Of a stretch of DNA of 7,922 bases, positions 1 through 6,334 are shown piece by piece. Position 1 is the stretch's first letter, and every line of letters begins with the position of its first letter. The notes under the pieces are model-generated. The model was not told the DNA's origin and did not search any database. It saw nothing but the letters and a program-made list of their open reading frames with translations. Source of the DNA: Pseudomonadota bacterium (GTDB lineage Bacteria > Pseudomonadota > Gammaproteobacteria > Burkholderiales > Burkholderiaceae_B). The translations under genes and the position numbers were made by a program. Location of the stretch: positions 1-7,922 of the forward strand of contig JAEWJD010000016.1 in assembly GCA_023386765.1 (NCBI GenBank). Reading direction: 5' to 3'.

Positions 1-204
1 GCCGACAAGGTTGCCCGCGGCATCGAGATGGGTCGCCAGGCCAGCGGCCTCGAACTCTGACTTCAGCCAGGCGCGTGCCTGATCGAAGAGGGGGCTGAAC
101 GCGCGGCGGGTCCAGGGTTTACCCGGCTCGGTCATGTTGGCAAGGGTTTGCACACGTCCCCACAGGCGTTCGGCGTCAAGGGGCGGAAAAGCGTCAGGGT
201 TCAT
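1..204 (-). CDS. M20-family Zn-dependent amidase / N-carbamoyl-amino-acid hydrolase, N-terminal fragment
   Basis: Only the first 68 codons are present; the gene runs off the left edge of the window. The translation starts MNPDAFPPLDAERLWGRVQT and contains an MTEPGKPWTRRAF stretch (about residues 24-36) and DAAGNLVG at 61-68. This pattern (W near residue 15, then P-G-x-P-W-T-R, then an aGL...DaaGNlvG end) is what I know from the N-terminus of the hydantoinase/carbamoylase branch of peptidase family M20 (HyuC/AmaB/AllC type), which are cytoplasmic metal-dependent enzymes cleaving N-carbamoyl or related amide bonds. The metal-binding His/Asp residues lie further on and cannot be inspected, so the substrate (carbamoyl-amino acid, allantoate, ureidoglycolate or other) is open. 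The ATG at 204 has only a weak purine stretch upstream; the next Met, residue 24, would remove conserved sequence. The gene is transcribed divergently from pckG. Confidence 0.8.
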   Translation of the reverse strand, partial: MNPDAFPPLDAERLWGRVQTLANMTEPGKPWTRRAFSPLFDQARAWLKSEFEAAGLATHLDAAGNLVG

Positions 205-238
205 GGGCGGCAACGGGCTGGCAGTGTCAGGTTGGCCG

Positions 239-247
239 ATTATGTCA
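239..247 (-). promoter_or_regulatory. Candidate extended -10 promoter for the M20 amidase gene
   Basis: Read on the minus strand this is TGACATAAT: a TG-N extension followed by CATAAT, five of six matches to the sigma70 -10 box. It lies about 35 bases upstream of the amidase ATG. No convincing -35 hexamer is seen at 16-18 bases, which is compatible with an extended -10 promoter but leaves the call weak. Confidence 0.3.
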
Positions 248-280
248 TAGGGCTGAAACGGATCTGGCCCGTGGGGAAGC

Positions 281-324
281 CTTGGCTGGCATAGGTGCAA
301 CCGGATATGTTGTGGCTTGGCTGG
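281..324. repeat. 9-base direct repeat CTTGGCTGG in the divergent promoter region
   Basis: CTTGGCTGG occurs at 281-289 and again at 316-324, 35 bases apart. Each copy is also part of a small inverted repeat: AGCC-TT-GGCT at 278-287 and GGCTT-N7-AAGCC at 314-330. Position between two divergent genes and overlap with the candidate pckG -35 make an operator possible. The region is GC-rich, however, so chance similarity is a real alternative. Confidence 0.45.
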
Positions 325-346
325 GAAGCCGGGCGGCAAGTATGAT
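317..346 (+). promoter_or_regulatory. Candidate sigma70 promoter of the pckG operon
   Basis: TTGGCT at 317-322 (four of six matches to TTGACA) and TATGAT at 341-346 (five of six to TATAAT) are separated by 18 bases. A start near 353 would give a leader of about 110 bases before the pckG ATG. The -35 overlaps one copy of a 9-base direct repeat CTTGGCTGG (281-289 and 316-324). The -10 is flanked by the inverted repeat CGGCAA (334-339) / TTGCCG (354-359), which could serve a regulator. These are visual matches only. Confidence 0.4.
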
Positions 347-450
347 GGCCGCTTTGCCGGAGCGCGCATTGCCGCCGCGATCCTGTCCGCGCGGCCCGGT
401 CAACGGGCACGCCCAGGTCTGCCGTCTGCGGACCGTCTCCCCCGTTACGC

Positions 451-455
451 AGGAG
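451..455 (+). promoter_or_regulatory. Shine-Dalgarno AGGAG deciding the pckG start
   Basis: AGGAG ends 9 bases before the ATG at 465. It supports that ATG over the TTG at 282, which is in the same open frame 61 codons upstream but would add a low-complexity extension unlike the family N-terminus. Confidence 0.75.
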
Positions 456-464
456 ATCCTGCCC

Positions 465-2321
465 ATGCAAGCAAGAACTGAAGCTTCCCTCCCGTCGCTG
501 AATGTGCCGGCCTATGTGCGCCATCCGCGCCTGATCGAATGGGTACAGACGGTCGTGGCATTGACCCAGCCCGAACGCGTGGTCTGGTGCGATGGATCGC
601 AGGAAGAATATGACCGTCTGTGCGAACAGATGGTGCAGGGCGGTACGATGCGCCGCCTCAATCCGCAAAAGCGCCCCAATTCCTACCTTGCCTGTTCCGA
701 CCCTTCGGACGTGGCCCGGGTGGAGGACCGCACCTTCATCTGCTCGCAGAACCAGGAGGATGCCGGACCCACCAACAACTGGGTTGCGCCGGCCGAGATG
801 CGTGCGACCATGGATGGTTTGTTTGGCGGCGCCATGCGTGGGCGTACGCTGTATGTCGTGCCGTTCTCGATGGGGCCGCTGGGCTCGCCCATCGCCCATA
901 TCGGCGTGGAGCTTTCCGACAGTCCCTATGTCGTGGTCAACATGCGCATCATGACCCGCATGGGGCGTGCGGTCTGGGACGTGCTGGGCGAGGACGGCGC
1001 CTTCGTGCCTTGCGTGCACAGTGTCGGCATGCCGCTGGCGGCCGGGCAGGCGGATGTCGCCTGGCCCTGCAACCCGGTGAAGTACATCGTGCACTATCCC
1101 GAGACGCGTGAAATCTGGAGTTTCGGCTCGGGTTACGGAGGCAATGCGCTGCTGGGCAAAAAATGCTTCGCCTTGCGCATCGCTTCGACCATGGGCCGCG
1201 ACGAGGGTTGGCTGGCCGAGCATATGCTGATCCTGGGGGTCACGTCGCCCAAGGGGCGCAAATACCACGTGGCGGCGGCTTTCCCCTCGGCTTGCGGCAA
1301 GACCAATTTCGCCATGTTGATCCCGCCGGCGGGCATGGATGGCTGGAAGGTCACCACCATCGGCGATGACATTGCCTGGATCAAACCGGATGCCCAGGGG
1401 CGCCTGCGTGCCATCAATCCGGAGGCGGGCTACTTCGGCGTAGCGCCGGGTACCAGCGAGAAAACCAATCCCAATGCCATGGCCACCTTGCGGGCCAACG
1501 TGATTTTCACCAATGTGGCCCTGACCGATGACGGCGATGTCTGGTGGGAAGGCATGACGCCGACGCCGCCGGCGCACCTTATCGATTGGCAGGGCCAGGA
1601 CTGGACCCCCGAGATCGCACGCGAAACCGGCCGCAAGGCGGCGCACCCCAATGCCCGCTTCACCGCTCCCGCCTCGCAATGCCCCTGCATCGACCCGGAA
1701 TGGGAGAATCCGCAGGGCGTGCCCATCGACGCCTTCATTTTCGGGGGCCGGCGTTCCAATACCGTGCCGCTGGTCAGCGAAGCGCGGATTTGGGTAGAGG
1801 GGGTCTACATGGCCGCCACCATGGGTTCGGAGACGACCGCGGCGGCCGCCGGCCAGCAGGGCGTGGTGCGGCGCGACCCGTTCGCCATGCTGCCGTTCTG
1901 CGGCTACAACATGGCCGACTACTTCAATCACTGGCTGAGCGTGGGCGAAGGCCTGGCCGCGCAAGGGGCCGTTCTGCCGCGCATCTATTGCGTCAACTGG
2001 TTCCGCAAGGGGCCCGATGGCAAGTTTGTCTGGCCCGGATTCGGCGAGAACATGCGCGTGCTGAAATGGATGCTGGCGAGACTGGACGGCACCATCGGCG
2101 GCCAGGAGCAGCACTTCGGCATTTCACCGGGCTACGGCGATATCGACTGGACCGGGCTGGAGTTCACGCCCGACCAGTTCGAGCAGGTGATCTCGGTTGA
2201 CGCGCCAGCCTGGCAGGAAGAGCTGGCCCTGCATGACCGTCTGTTCGAGCAACTGGCGGCCCGCTTGCCGGCGGCACTGCCGCAGACGCGTCATGATATC
2301 GAGCGCCGTCTGGCCGGTTGA
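465..2321 (+). CDS. pckG: Phosphoenolpyruvate carboxykinase, GTP-dependent
   Basis: Cytoplasmic enzyme interconverting oxaloacetate + GTP and phosphoenolpyruvate + CO2 + GDP, the entry to gluconeogenesis from TCA intermediates. The 618-residue length is normal for the GTP class. In order I see: an R-T pair at R89 in a V-E-D-R-T context (substrate arginine region); YGGNALLGKKC with K232/K233 (Mn ligand lysine region); AEHMLILG with H253; the P-loop FPSACGKTN at 273-281, including the reactive Cys277 and K279/T280; TIGDDIAW with D301/D302 (kinase-2 motif); FIFGGRR; and the near C-terminal NWFRKGPDGKF / WPGFGENMRVL. All key motifs are intact, so the enzyme should be active. It is the first gene of a run with fetA, fetB and a DNA glycosylase; its TGA overlaps the next ATG as TGATG. 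A candidate promoter lies at 317-346. Confidence 0.97.
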   Translation: MQARTEASLPSLNVPAYVRHPRLIEWVQTVVALTQPERVVWCDGSQEEYDRLCEQMVQGGTMRRLNPQKRPNSYLACSDPSDVARVEDRTFICSQNQEDAGPTNNWVAPAEMRATMDGLFGGAMRGRTLYVVPFSMGPLGSPIAHIGVELSDSPYVVVNMRIMTRMGRAVWDVLGEDGAFVPCVHSVGMPLAAGQADVAWPCNPVKYIVHYPETREIWSFGSGYGGNALLGKKCFALRIASTMGRDEGWLAEHMLILGVTSPKGRKYHVAAAFPSACGKTNFAMLIPPAGMDGWKVTTIGDDIAWIKPDAQGRLRAINPEAGYFGVAPGTSEKTNPNAMATLRANVIFTNVALTDDGDVWWEGMTPTPPAHLIDWQGQDWTPEIARETGRKAAHPNARFTAPASQCPCIDPEWENPQGVPIDAFIFGGRRSNTVPLVSEARIWVEGVYMAATMGSETTAAAAGQQGVVRRDPFAMLPFCGYNMADYFNHWLSVGEGLAAQGAVLPRIYCVNWFRKGPDGKFVWPGFGENMRVLKWMLARLDGTIGGQEQHFGISPGYGDIDWTGLEFTPDQFEQVISVDAPAWQEELALHDRLFEQLAARLPAALPQTRHDIERRLAG

Positions 2322-2950
2322 TGATGCCGCAGCACAAACCTGTGCCGCCTTCGGGCGGCTATTTCTGCCTGCGCGGCGTGGCCGCAGCGGGTTTCGAACC
2401 GGCCGATCTGGATCTGGCCCAGGGCGAGTGCGTGGCCATCATGGGGGCTTCGGGGGCGGGTAAATCGCTTTGGCTGCGCCAGCTGGCGGATCTGGATCCG
2501 GGGGTGGGCGAAATCTGGCTGGACGGCGCGGCGCGCAGTGCCGTGAGCGGGCCGGCCTGGCGTCGCCGGGTGGTGTATTGCCAGGCGGAGGCAGGTTGGT
2601 GGGATGACGCCGTGGCTGTGCATTTCCCGGATTCCCAGGCCCTGGCGCCCCTGCTGCAGGCCCTGGGGTTGCGTGCCGAGCTGCTGCAGGCCCAGGTGCA
2701 TGAGCTTTCGACCGGCGAGCGGCAACGCCTGGGCTTGGCCCGCGCGCTGCTGTTGCAGTCACCGGTTCTGCTGCTCGATGAGCCCACTGCCGCACTGGAT
2801 GAGGCGGCGACCGAAAGGGTCGAACATTTGCTGCGCGAGCGCCAGCGAGCAGGCACCGTGCTGGTCATGGTGACGCACAACGCTGCCCAGGCCGACCGGC
2901 TGGCCGGACGGCAATTCCGCATCCAGGATCGCCGGCTGGTGGCGCGATGA
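2321..2950 (+). CDS. fetA: ABC transporter ATP-binding protein, FetA (YbbL)-like
   Basis: A 209-residue single nucleotide-binding domain that should energise the permease encoded next to it. Seen in the sequence: aromatic residue Y14 in A-loop position; Walker A GASGAGKS at 42-49; Q-loop Q88 in VVYCQAE; signature LSTGERQR at 129-136; Walker B VLLLDEPT with D153/E154; AALDE D-loop; and switch histidine H186 in VMVTHN. The signature reads LSTGE rather than the usual LSGGE. The assignment to FetA rests mostly on the following UPF0014/FetB permease; the E. coli pair exports iron. The ATG at 2321 shares its A with the pckG stop (TGATG), with further starts possible at TTG 2318 and ATG 2324. No strong Shine-Dalgarno is visible, so translation is probably coupled to pckG. 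The exported ion here could be iron, manganese or something else. Confidence 0.85.
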   Translation: MMPQHKPVPPSGGYFCLRGVAAAGFEPADLDLAQGECVAIMGASGAGKSLWLRQLADLDPGVGEIWLDGAARSAVSGPAWRRRVVYCQAEAGWWDDAVAVHFPDSQALAPLLQALGLRAELLQAQVHELSTGERQRLGLARALLLQSPVLLLDEPTAALDEAATERVEHLLRERQRAGTVLVMVTHNAAQADRLAGRQFRIQDRRLVAR

Positions 2951-3765
2951 CGGCGGCCGTTTCCGTGACGGGCGTGCTGCCGCTGCAGGCCAGCGACCTG
3001 GTGATCGCCGCTTCCCTGGTGCTGGTGAGTGCCGGCATTTCCTTCTTCATGCGGCTGCACATGGAGCGCCGCATTCTCTGGTCGGCGCTGCGCAGCGTGG
3101 TGCAGCTGATGCTCGTGGGCTATCTGCTGCGGGCGGTGTTCGCACATGCCTCGCCCTGGCTGACGATCTCCGTCGCGCTGGTCATGATGGCCCTGGCCGC
3201 ACGTGAGGTGGCTGCGCGCCCCGGGGAGCGCCTGCGCCGCGGCGGCAACGTCGGTATCGGTGCCTTGGCGGTCATCAGTACCACGGCGGTTACGGCTATC
3301 TTCATCCTGTCGACCGCCTTGCGTCCCGATCCCTGGTACGACCCGCGCTACCTGATTGCCCTGGTGGGGATCGTCCTGGGCAGCGTGCTCAATGCAGCCA
3401 GCCTGTCGCTGGACAACATGCTGGCCGGGGCGCGCCGGGAACGGGCAGGGATCGAGGCACGCATCGCGCTGGGCGCCAGCAGCGCGCAGGCTTTCGCCCG
3501 CCTGATGCGCGAGTCCGTCAGGCGGGGCCTGGTGCCGGCCATCAACCAGATGGCGGCAGCCGGGATCATCACCTTGCCCGGCATCATGACCGGCCAGATC
3601 CTGGCCGGCATGGACCCGGTCGAGGCGGTCAAATACCAGATCCTGCTGCTGTTCCTGTTGTGCGGTGCCAGTGCGCTGGCGGCCATCGGCACCGCCTGGC
3701 TGGCGATGCGTCGCTTAAGCGACGGGCGTGCCCGTCTGCGTCTGGATCGTCTGCATGGGCACTGA
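2947..3765 (+). CDS. fetB: ABC transporter permease, UPF0014 / FetB family
   Basis: A 272-residue polytopic inner-membrane protein. I count about seven hydrophobic segments, near residues 13-35, 43-66, 69-90, 102-125, 135-155, 195-220 and 229-252. Family-typical stretches are RSVVQLMLVGYLLR (49-62), a cytoplasmic coupling-like segment IEARIALGASSAQA (169-182) followed by a run of basic residues, and LPGIMTGQILAGMDP (210-224) leading into VEAVKYQI. This matches what I recall of E. coli FetB (YbbM), which with FetA exports iron and helps in oxidative stress. The ATG overlaps the fetA stop as ATGA, the usual sign of strict co-translation. Its own last 11 bases overlap the next gene. Family membership is strong; the transported ion is an inference. 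Confidence 0.9.
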   Translation: MTAAVSVTGVLPLQASDLVIAASLVLVSAGISFFMRLHMERRILWSALRSVVQLMLVGYLLRAVFAHASPWLTISVALVMMALAAREVAARPGERLRRGGNVGIGALAVISTTAVTAIFILSTALRPDPWYDPRYLIALVGIVLGSVLNAASLSLDNMLAGARRERAGIEARIALGASSAQAFARLMRESVRRGLVPAINQMAAAGIITLPGIMTGQILAGMDPVEAVKYQILLLFLLCGASALAAIGTAWLAMRRLSDGRARLRLDRLHGH

Positions 3766-4291
3766 CGCCTCCTCAACCCTGCGGGTGGCAGGGTTTGCGC
3801 CGGTGGCAGACGCCGATGCCCGCATCCTGATCCTGGGTACCATGCCCGGCGTGGTGTCCTTGACCGAGGCGCGCTATTACGCCAACCCGCGTAATGCCTT
3901 CTGGCCGATTGCTGCGCAATTGTTCGGCGTGGTTCAGGCCTCGCCCTACGAGGCACGCCTGCAAGCCTTGCGCCAGGCGGGAGTGGCGCTGTGGGACGTG
4001 CTGGCCGATTGCGAGCGCCCCGGCAGCCTGGATGCGGCCATTGTGTCGGCGACTGCCGTCCCGAATGACTTCGGGGCTTTTTTTGCCGCGCATCCGGCCT
4101 TGCAGGTGGTGGGCTTCAATGGCGCCCGTGCGGCCCAACTGTACCGCCGCCATGTGCTGCCGACGCTGGGGGCGCAAGCGCCGGCCCTGCGTTACGTGGC
4201 GCTGCCGTCCACCAGCCCGGCACACGCCGCCCAGGGTTTCGAGCAGAAGCTCGCCGCCTGGCGTGTGCTGCTGGCCGGACAGGGCGGCTAG
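3755..4291 (+). CDS. Hypoxanthine-DNA (deoxyinosine) glycosylase-like protein, UDG superfamily family 6
   Basis: A 178-residue protein with the layout of the TIGR04274-type DNA-deoxyinosine glycosylases: motif 1 LILGTMPG at 25-32; YYANPRNAFW at 41-50 with Asn47; ALWDVLADCERPGSLD around 78-93; VPNDFGAFF (102-110); VVGFNGARAA; and the C-terminal motif-2 type segment LPSTSPAHA at 150-158. Such enzymes excise hypoxanthine, the deaminated adenine, and start base-excision repair. I recall that family 6 lacks the motif-1 catalytic Asp/Asn of classical UDGs, which agrees with T-M-P-G here, but the activity of this protein is inferred. The ATG at 3755 overlaps fetB by 11 bases; a GTG at 3728 would add nine residues outside the conserved domain. 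The gene ends on a TAG that overlaps the stop of the convergent LysR gene. A terminator-like hairpin lies inside it at 4058-4084. Confidence 0.85.
   Translation: MGTDASSTLRVAGFAPVADADARILILGTMPGVVSLTEARYYANPRNAFWPIAAQLFGVVQASPYEARLQALRQAGVALWDVLADCERPGSLDAAIVSATAVPNDFGAFFAAHPALQVVGFNGARAAQLYRRHVLPTLGAQAPALRYVALPSTSPAHAAQGFEQKLAAWRVLLAGQGG
4058..4084 (+). terminator. Terminator-like hairpin with T7 tract inside the glycosylase gene
   Basis: In the sense direction, CCCGAA (4060-4065), loop TGAC (4066-4069) and TTCGGG (4070-4075) form a perfect six-pair stem. It extends by a T-G wobble (4059-4076) and a G-C pair (4058-4077) to eight pairs, and is followed at once by seven T (4078-4084). This is the form of a Rho-independent terminator, yet it lies about 205 bases before the stop codon and encodes the VPNDFGAFF segment. 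It may cause partial termination; protein constraint on N-D-F-G and F-F explains part of it, but not the TTT-TTT codon choice. Confidence 0.5.
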
Positions 4292-4294
4292 CCG
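4285..4294. repeat. 10-base palindrome holding both convergent stop codons
   Basis: CGGCTAGCCG is a perfect palindrome. Its centre CTAG provides TAG (4289-4291) for the glycosylase gene on the plus strand and TAG (reverse of 4288-4290) for the LysR gene on the minus strand. A longer pair of arms, GGCCGG (4273-4278) and CCGGCC (4292-4297), surrounds it. No T tract follows on either strand, so I do not call it an intrinsic terminator. Confidence 0.7.
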
Positions 4295-5259
4295 GCCCGC
4301 ATTTCCAGCGTCGAACGCTCCAGGAAACGCTCGAAAGCGCCCAGGAAGGCCTGCTCGGCAGCGCTGAGCTTGCGCGCACCGTGCCAGGTCAGGAACACGT
4401 CCATCTCGGCGACCGGCTGCTCGGGCGGCAGGCGCCGCAATTCACCGGCCTGGACGTCCTGGCCGATCAAGTGTTCCGGCAGGCAGCTCAACCCCAGGCC
4501 CGCGATCACCATGCGGCGGATTTCCTCGATGTAAGGCGAGGTCCCGATGATGCGGCCGGTAAATCCTTGCTGGTCGCGAAAGATCGTCAATGGCGAGAGG
4601 GTGTCGCCCAGCTGATCGCTGGCGAAACAGATGAAGTTCTGGTCGCGCAATTCGTCGAGCTGCACCTGACGGCGCGCGAATAGGGGGTGGTTGCGGCCGC
4701 AGACCAGCACATAGCGGTGGCGCAGGAAGAGCCGGCGCTGCAGGACTTCGATGGGCTGGCGGCATAAGCAAAGCCCCAGGGCGGGAACGCGCTTGGTCAG
4801 GGTGTCGAGGATCACGGCGCTGGGCATGACGTCGACGTTGTACTCGACCTGTGGATAGCGGCGATGGAACTGCGTCAGGAAGTCATCGTAGGCCGCGCTC
4901 TGGATCTTGCTCATGACCAGCAGGCGCAGGGTGCCGGCCACTTCGTGCTGCTCGGTGGCGGCGGCTTCGTCGATGCGCGCCACCATGCCGTACATTTCCC
5001 GCGCCAGCCGATAGATTTCCTCGCCCAGGCCGGTGAGCCGGAACTCGCCGTGACGGCGATAGAGCAACAGACCGCCGACGGCCTCCTCCAGGCGCTTGAG
5101 GGCCTGGCTGACCGCAGGCTGGCTCAGGTGCAGAGCGCCGGCCGCGCGCCCCACACCGCGCTCCTGCACCACGAACATGAAGGTGCGCAGCAGGTTCCAG
5201 TCCAGGCGTTCGGGGGCCAGCGGCGAGGCAGGCTTCTTGGGTGGCGGCGTCGAGGGCAT
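4288..5259 (-). CDS. LysR-family transcriptional regulator
   Basis: A 323-residue cytoplasmic DNA-binding regulator. The winged helix-turn-helix spans about residues 20-80 (LDWNLLRTFMFVVQERG, then SQPAVSQALKRLEEAVG as recognition helix at 46-62, then FRLTGLGEE). A linker helix follows, and the periplasmic-binding-like effector domain starts at GTLRL (109-113) and runs to about residue 300. The length is normal apart from a Pro/Lys-rich N-terminal tail of about 18 residues. There is no alternative NTG start between Met1 and Met28, which lies within the HTH, so Met1 is used although no Shine-Dalgarno is visible before it. It follows the deacetylase gene in the same direction, but an intrinsic terminator ends 8 bases before its ATG, so it probably needs read-through or a promoter inside the deacetylase gene. 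The target is unknown; the upstream transporter-deacetylase pair is the obvious candidate. Confidence 0.93.
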   Translation of the reverse strand: MPSTPPPKKPASPLAPERLDWNLLRTFMFVVQERGVGRAAGALHLSQPAVSQALKRLEEAVGGLLLYRRHGEFRLTGLGEEIYRLAREMYGMVARIDEAAATEQHEVAGTLRLLVMSKIQSAAYDDFLTQFHRRYPQVEYNVDVMPSAVILDTLTKRVPALGLCLCRQPIEVLQRRLFLRHRYVLVCGRNHPLFARRQVQLDELRDQNFICFASDQLGDTLSPLTIFRDQQGFTGRIIGTSPYIEEIRRMVIAGLGLSCLPEHLIGQDVQAGELRRLPPEQPVAEMDVFLTWHGARKLSAAEQAFLGAFERFLERSTLEMRAG

Positions 5260-5267
5260 GGCAGATG

Positions 5268-5292
5268 AAAAAGGCGGCCCGGGGGCCGCCTT
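5268..5292 (-). terminator. Rho-independent terminator after the deacetylase gene
   Basis: On the minus strand a nine-pair stem AAGGCGGCC / GGCCGCCTT with a CCCG tetraloop is followed by a run of T that continues from the stem (five T in all, 5272-5268). It begins 20 bases after the deacetylase stop. Form and position fit an intrinsic terminator for the transporter-deacetylase transcript. It also lies in the 5' leader of the LysR gene, ending 8 bases before its ATG. Confidence 0.8.
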
Positions 5293-5312
5293 GCTGGGGC
5301 GCAGGCGGGGGA

Positions 5313-6332
5313 TCAGGCGCGGGCCAGACCGTTGAAGAAACGCTCGGCGTTATCTTCCAGGCCTTCGATATAGTAGCCGCCTTCCTGCACGATCAGGGTA
5401 GGCAGGCCCAGGGTGCCGATGGCCTGGCCCAGCCGGTCGAAACCGTCGGCGCTCAGCGCGACCACCGATTGCGGATCTTTCTCATAGACGTCAAAGCCCA
5501 GCGACAGCACCATCGCGTCGGGCTGGAACAGCGCGATGGCGCGGCGCGCCTGGTCCAGGCGGTCAAAGAATACGCCTTCGGGCGAGCCGTGCGGCATGGG
5601 CAGGTTGATGTTGAAGCCCAGGCCCTCGCCGGCGCCGCGCTCGTCTTCATAGCCGGCGACCACGGGATAGAAGTTCTCGGGGTCCCCATGGATGGAGATG
5701 TACAGCACGTCATTGCGCTCGTAGAAGATCTCCTGGATGCCCTGTCCGTGGTGCATGTCGGTATCGAGCACGACAACGCGGCCGAAACGCTGGCGCAGCA
5801 TCTGCGCGGCGATGGCGGCATTGTTCAGGTAGCAGAAGCCGCCGGCCGCATCGCGACGGGCGTGGTGGCCGGGCGGGCGGCACAGCGCGTAGGCCTGGCG
5901 GTCGCCGTCGAGCAACGCCTGGGCGCCGGCAATGGCGCATTGCGCGGCCCAATAGGCCGCGCGCCAGGTGTTGGGGCCGACCGGGCAGCTGCCATCGGCC
6001 AGGTAGCGCGCGGCCTGCGCCAGCACGCCACGCAGGGCATTGGGTTCACGTACGAACACGTTGGAGACGACTTCATCGCCCCAATCCTGCGGCAGTTGCT
6101 TCCAGCGCGGGTGGGCCTCCTGCAGAAAACGCAGATAATCCAGCGCGTGCACGGCGCTGATGGCGCCGGCGCCGGCGTCGGCGGGTTCGATCAGGTCGAA
6201 CTGGAGCTTGCGCACGCCTTCGACCAGCGCGTCCAGGCGGGCCGGCACCTCCTGGGGCTTGCGCATCATGCCGCGTGAGAAGTAGGTCTGCGGGTGATGC
6301 AGTTTCTGGTCCGGATGGTAGAAAGTCTTCAT
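5313..6332 (-). CDS. Acetylpolyamine amidohydrolase / histone deacetylase-family enzyme
   Basis: Zinc-dependent deacetylase of the arginase/deacetylase fold, 339 residues, the length of Mycoplana ramosa acetylpolyamine amidohydrolase (about 341). Visible active-site set: CRPPGHHA with the His pair H156/H157; LDTDMHHGQG with zinc ligands D192 and H194; SLGFDVYEKDP with the third zinc ligand D281; and EGGYY with catalytic Y320. N-terminal YHPDQKLHHP and the VHALDYLRFL segment (61-70) also fit the family. Likely reaction: removal of an acetyl group from an acetylated amine such as acetylputrescine or acetylspermidine in the cytoplasm; other acylated amines are possible. By my recalled alignment, the loop glutamate that contacts the polyamine in the Mycoplana enzyme has no clear counterpart near residues 100-112, so substrate is uncertain. 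The start has a good AAGGA Shine-Dalgarno. It lies 23 bases after the MFS transporter gene and is surely co-transcribed with it. Confidence 0.9.
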   Translation of the reverse strand: MKTFYHPDQKLHHPQTYFSRGMMRKPQEVPARLDALVEGVRKLQFDLIEPADAGAGAISAVHALDYLRFLQEAHPRWKQLPQDWGDEVVSNVFVREPNALRGVLAQAARYLADGSCPVGPNTWRAAYWAAQCAIAGAQALLDGDRQAYALCRPPGHHARRDAAGGFCYLNNAAIAAQMLRQRFGRVVVLDTDMHHGQGIQEIFYERNDVLYISIHGDPENFYPVVAGYEDERGAGEGLGFNINLPMPHGSPEGVFFDRLDQARRAIALFQPDAMVLSLGFDVYEKDPQSVVALSADGFDRLGQAIGTLGLPTLIVQEGGYYIEGLEDNAERFFNGLARA

Positions 6333-6334
6333 CG

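Noticed and set aside
282..464. Upstream extension of pckG from a TTG at 282
   Set aside because: The added 61 residues are unlike the PEPCK N-terminus, would cover the candidate promoter, and the ATG at 465 has a proper AGGAG nine bases before it.
240..2114. Long open frame (624 codons) on the minus strand, antisense to pckG
   Set aside because: Composition is a His/Arg/Gly-rich shadow typical of GC-rich antisense frames, no domain is recognisable, and the sense frame is an intact PEPCK with all motifs.
4273..4297. Bidirectional terminator between the convergent genes
   Set aside because: GGCCGG/CCGGCC arms exist, but the 13-base loop and absence of a T tract on both strands do not support an intrinsic terminator.
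5241..6278. Open frame of 345 codons on the plus strand, antisense to the deacetylase gene
   Set aside because: It mirrors the codon structure of the real gene, has no recognisable motif, and overlaps almost the entire length of a well-supported enzyme gene.
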